From Anarhynchus alexandrinus (taxonomy: Eukaryota; Chordata; Aves; Charadriiformes; Charadriidae), in NCBI GenBank assembly GCA_008711295.1, contig VUYV01000189.1, positions 233,876 to 297,875 of the forward strand: DNA of 64,000 bases, written 5' to 3'. The stretch's first letter is position 1. Each line of letters opens with the position of its first letter. The translations under genes were made by a program, and so were the position numbers. A model generated the notes under the pieces. That model saw nothing but the letters and a program-made list of their open reading frames with translations. It did no database searches and was not told the origin of the DNA. Of this stretch, positions 59,401-64,000 are shown in pieces.

Positions 59401-62400
59401 AGAGACAATGAAGGAATGGTGAGAAACGGTAATGGATAGTTCAAAAGAACAATCAATGCAATAATTTTTTGAGGTTAAAAGATTTTTTATCTTAGTAATT
59501 TTTTTGTTTTGTTTTAGTATTAAATCCTATTGAAAGAACTGGGGGAGGATAAAAACATATTCCTAAAATATTTCTGACCTAACTTTCCTTTGGTTAATAT
59601 TTCTCCTTGTGAATAAGGGTAGTCTTCAATCCAGCAAGTGAGGGAGAGGTAAAATGTGTATACGAAAAAGGAGATTCACACTAATAGGCTGTTTAAGAGG
59701 TATAACACACCTGTTTCTTGTTATAGCAGATGTATTTTGTCTCATAACTTTAGAACTCATTTCTTGCTGCATTAAGATCAGTTTAATATAAACCGTGGCC
59801 CTACTGAAGCCAATATTTCATTAACTTCAGTCTGAGACAACTAAATATTCTGCTAGGATTTTGCCTTTTTGTGTTTTATTAAATAATACCAGGTGTGGTG
59901 ATCAATTGCCAAAAAAATGTGGTTTATGGTAGCCACACTCCATTTTTTACAAGATAAAATCGCCGTGTTATCCATAGCTGGAAACGCTGTATGTTTCTAG
60001 TCTCCGCCTATTGCTAAATGTGCACGTTCTTGCAAATAAAAATCCATTTTTTGCAATCACAAACTGAAGTTTATTGTTTATGCAATGTATTTAGCTGCAG
60101 GAAGCTTTTGTTTAAAATAATCTACTCGCTATAACTGCTAGAAATGCTTTTTTCATCTCCATTAAACTTCTGGTTTAGTTCATTAACATATTGTTAATTG
60201 TTGTGTGATTTAGTTTAGTTCCACATGAGTGGCGTTTGTGAGGAAGAAATTGTTTTAATATATATCATTTGTTTGGAAAGAAAATCTTCTAAAGTGATTG
60301 GAAAGGAAGGGGAATGTAGAATACTTGCATCGTGGATGTACTTCTAAATAATTTTGAAGTTTACTATTTAGAAATAAATAAAGAAGAAACAAGTAGATAC
60401 AAGATTGTGCTTAGAGGCAAACAGAGAAATAAACAATCTGATAAAATCAAATTCACTAATAGCATTGGCTCAGAAAGAAGTTGGCTTTAAAGTACATCTG
60501 AAATGTGCACATTTGAGGGAGGAGAAAGAGCTTTAACTTAAACTCAGCCACATTTCTTTGAAAATTCTGAAGTTCTAGGGGTTTTGTACAACATCAGGTT
60601 TAACAATCCGTTGCTTTGTGAAGTACTCCCTGATAATCCAATTGGGGCTGAGAGCTGAATGCAGATATTGAATGGTAACTGCTCTCCAATAGCATAATTT
60701 TACCCAGAAGGACAAATAACGCCCCCCACCCCCTTGAACCAAATGCAGAAAAAATCCTGGATGATACAGGACAAAAGTGAAAACCACAGCTGGAAACATC
60801 TTTCTCAGAATTTCTTACTGCTTGAACTGCAGCATCTGAAAGCTATTTAGGTCTCTTACAACAAACCAAAAAAGTGCTGGTTCAAAAGATAGAAGCCAAC
60901 TTGCTGTCCTACCCTCTCTCTTTTGACTCAGTCTAAAGCCTCTCTCAATTGTTTTGGTTAAATTCACAGTTTTCATACTTTAAAATTGAGGCTCTGTAGA
61001 AATCTATCTAAGTATATATATGTGTATGCACAGTTTTACATACCTACACTTTCTTTTTAGGGGAATGTCAAGATACGTCCAAAATAAATACACTCAGAGC
61101 TAATTTGTATTGCAGTAGTATTTTTCTGCCCTGGGTTGTGACTTGATCAAATGTTGATATTTAAATAAAATGATGACCAAGCACCACATAAAATGACCTA
61201 ATTGCTGGAGAACAGATTGCTTCGTTGTTTGAAAACCATGAGAAATTAATCTGGGTTTATCTGGAATAGACATCTTAAATAAGGCTGATCTGGAAATGTC
61301 AACATATTCCTCTGTGTCTGGAGGAAGAGATAGGGAATGATTCTAGGCTAATCTGAAAATTAATATGGAAATAAATATTTTCATAGTTCTGCATGACAGA
61401 AAGACCTCAAAAGAAGACCTCTACTTCAGAATTTTTTTCAGGATTCCTTTTTTTTTCCCAGTAATTTGTTTTGTGAGGTTTTCATAGTCTTATTAGTGAT
61501 AAGTAACATTGATGTGACGGCTGGAGAGGATCAAAACATAAATACAAAACATAATAAAAAATCAAAGTGGAATGACAAAAAAATAATTTGCAAGGTAAGG
61601 TCATAGGACTTTAAATTACAAAATATCAATTGTTTTGCAAAACTACAGTATCAAATTGAAAAGTCACCATTTCTATTTCAATGAAGGGAGTATTTTTTTA
61701 ATTGTAAAATATTCCTCACAAGTCTTTTTAAGAAGGAATGTTTTGTAATCTTTTAGCAAGTTTTAGGAAACATTGTCATGAATACCTCGAGCTTAAGAAT
61801 AAATATGTTTCGTGTTAAGGTTTTACAGTTCTGAAAATAAAATTTGTGATTTTCCAATTTCTGATAAATGACTAAGTAGTGCATTGTGCTGATCTTGCTG
61901 CTTTGCCATCCCTGTTTCTGCCAGCGCTCAAAACAAATATCTGCCTTTTTAGGAAAGATGTTTTTGTGGTTGATACCAAGTCTGAGATAAGAGGTGGAGC
62001 TTGGACGAAACTCTTCTGTAATCCTTAAAAGAGTTTATTGTTGTTGTTGGGGGTTTTGGTGTTTGGTTTTTTCCCCCCCCTTAAAACTAAGAGTGGTGAA
62101 TTTTTGTATTTTTCTGAAAAATTCTACAATTATTGCCAATTTACAGTTGTTTAACAGGAGGCTGAAAAACTTTGCCATATCCATATGAAGAGATCTACCT
62201 TATTCTATCTATGCCCTGAACTTTCAGTTTCATGTCCAATGTACTTTGGCTGCCTACGTTTGTGTCAGGCTCTCATTGGGATTCCTTCAAATGTGATCTG
62301 CTTTTAGTGTGGTTTTTTTATGTTGTCTGGCTCTTTTTTCTTTTCTGCTGCTCAGTGAGGAGCAACATAAATTGCTCATAGGACCCCAGTAAGAATGAAT

Positions 62401-64000
62401 CAAAAAAAGTCTCTCACTGTGAAAGGAGTCCGCTTCTGTGCGTGAAAAGTAAGAACAGATTATACGAAGAGAAGCTTGGAAAGATTTTTTATCTGTTGCA
62501 CGTAAGAGCTGTTTAAAAAAATGCAAGGGGAACAGGTTCTGAGCATGCTGCTCATTTGCTCCTCATATACAGCCCAGCCCCATAGCACTGTCCCTGTGGG
62601 CCCACTGAGGGCTTCCAACCTGCCCAGCGTGGCCTTTGAGGGCCCTTGGACACTGCCGATTGCAAACAGATGAGAACAGACAAATCAGCCTCTGTGCCAC
62701 TGCCTCTTCCCTTTGCCGGGCTTGAGGAGGAGCTACAATGCGCTTTTCCTATTCCTGTGTAGAAAACACTCGCCTGCTGTTTTGTGTAAGAGTAGAGCTG
62801 ATACCCACAATATGTTTGAAAAACACTTCCAATATATGAACTGAACTAAGTGGGTGAGCTTTCTGGGAATGTTTTCCAAATTGCATTGCTCTGAGATCAC
62901 ATGTTACTTAGCCTTTGTTTTTAAGGAGAAAATGCTTTCCTTAGTTCTCCCTTTCCCAGTTCCTTGGTAGTTGTGAATTAAGGGCTATATGCGTGGGTGC
63001 TGTGAAAATTTAATTTTACCAAACCCATGGATCAGAAACAGAGGGGACATGGTATTTTATTAGCAGGAATTTTATTCTGTTCTTTGATTAATGAGGAAAA
63101 AATTAAATGCTGTTTCTATCAGAGTCAATCTAGTACCACTAATGAAGTACAATTTTATAGAGTCTGCTCTCTCTTGGATGGATAAGAAGAGACAAGTCAC
63201 TTGTGGATCCAATCAAATTTACGATTTATACAGTTAACTTAAGTCGGAATTGACACAAATTAATGTGAAGAGACAAGCGTCGGTGCTGATGTAAAGTTTA
63301 AGGCAATATTACTTTGCTGTTGAATTACTTCATTTCCATTCTCTGCTTCCAGCACAGGAAGCAATTCTGGCATAGTGGCGTTACCGAACCAGAGCAGTTG
63401 ACAGGACTGATGGAAAAAAAGGTGTACATTTCTTCTCATTGTTCTGTAAAAGCCATATACTTAAGTCCGGAGGAAAAAAAAAGCTACATGCTGCTGTTTA
63501 AAACTCTTGAGGTTTTTTGCACTGGAAGAAGTGATTCTTTCCTCGGTATGTGTTTTATGAGGAGATTGCTATGTAGTGATTACATTGATAAACATAGATT
63601 TGCTTTTGCTTGGTGCCAGTTTGGTATTTGTGCATGAAGTAAATCCAAAAGTCTTTCAAACTGTTAGCATACATTTATCACATTGCGTTTAGAGACAGAT
63701 CCCCTTCCTCATCCCAGCTGCAACTCTCTGAATAGCAGCTTTATAGCATTTCTATAGGAATGCACTCTTGGGAAAAGATTCAGTGCTCCTTTGCTTTTTT
63801 CAGTGGGATTTGAGAGATGGAAACAATGAGGATGAGTCATCCTCCTTTGGTCAGTATGTCTGCTTATCCAAAGAGCTAGTCAGTTCTCCTTGGATCATTC
63901 TTGGGTCCTAGCTATAATTTTGACCGTGATGGGTTCTTGCATAACACTGCAAGATTTTCCATGTTTTGCTGGCTTTCTATCAGTACCACAAATTATAGGT

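Larger units (their letters stand above)
53686..64000. other. Unique noncoding sequence to the window end
   Basis: No gene recognised. Contains a 13-T run (54749-54761), a GC-richer patch with a hairpin (55520-55670), a 12-bp AT-rich inverted repeat (55879-55890 with 55957-55968), a GT dinucleotide repeat, and a G/T then C8 tract around 62040-62081. Segments at about 55010-55470 and 59930-60240 look relatively complex and could be conserved noncoding DNA. The last open frame (63314-63637) has no recognisable domain. Confidence 0.55.

Noticed and set aside
63314..63637. 107-codon frame preceded by a CTGCTTCCAG acceptor-like sequence
   Set aside because: No recognisable domain, and acceptor-like sequences are common; not enough to call an exon.
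1..64000. CRISPR arrays, operons, prophage or bacterial gene systems
   Set aside because: No spaced direct repeats, no dense coding and no bacterial genes; the repeats are avian retroelements.

Overview
This window is AT-rich eukaryotic DNA, most likely from a bird. The evidence is three truncated copies of the CR1 non-LTR retrotransposon with the typical avian 3' ends (an ATTCTATG octamer tail, and the minus-strand copies starting GAATCATAGAATCATAG), plus two copies of one avian-type solo retroviral LTR. That LTR type is, to my knowledge, common in Neoaves; the species cannot be told from the sequence. Four N stretches (10294-10432 and single Ns at 16375, 19027 and 43423) mark it as draft assembly.

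I find no host protein-coding exon, rRNA or tRNA that I can support. Open reading frames are short (none above 129 codons), overlap repeats or simple sequence, and match no family I recognise. The window reads as a gene desert or the inside of a very large intron. The only protein-like sequence is decayed CR1 reverse transcriptase.

Layout: 1-9758 is non-repetitive sequence with two small tandem duplications. 9759-10998 is a minus-strand solo LTR split by a plus-strand CR1 (9889-10542), which carries the long N gap. 10999-18773 is unique sequence with a CR1-tail-like A/T repeat (14341-14391) and a strong 55-nt hairpin (17688-17742). 18774-19365 is the second, uninterrupted solo LTR, also minus strand, with a recognisable TATA box and a possible ATTAAA signal. 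19366-26066 is unique sequence including an A/C-only tract. 26067-26932 is a minus-strand CR1 of about 0.87 kb. 26933-44533 is unique sequence with an octamer-motif cluster at 28587-28622. 44534-44933 is a third, short minus-strand CR1, followed immediately by a near-perfect hairpin with a GATA site in each arm. 44982-64000 is unique sequence with an inverted X-box-like pair (46764-46823), a terminal-inverted-repeat-like structure (53552-53685), two long T tracts and a small GC-rich patch (55520-55670).

Nothing here forms an operon, pathway or gene system. The interest lies in repeat history (a nested insertion and decayed target duplications) and in a few secondary-structure or motif clusters that may be regulatory. 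No searches or folding programs were run; base-pair counts were made by eye.
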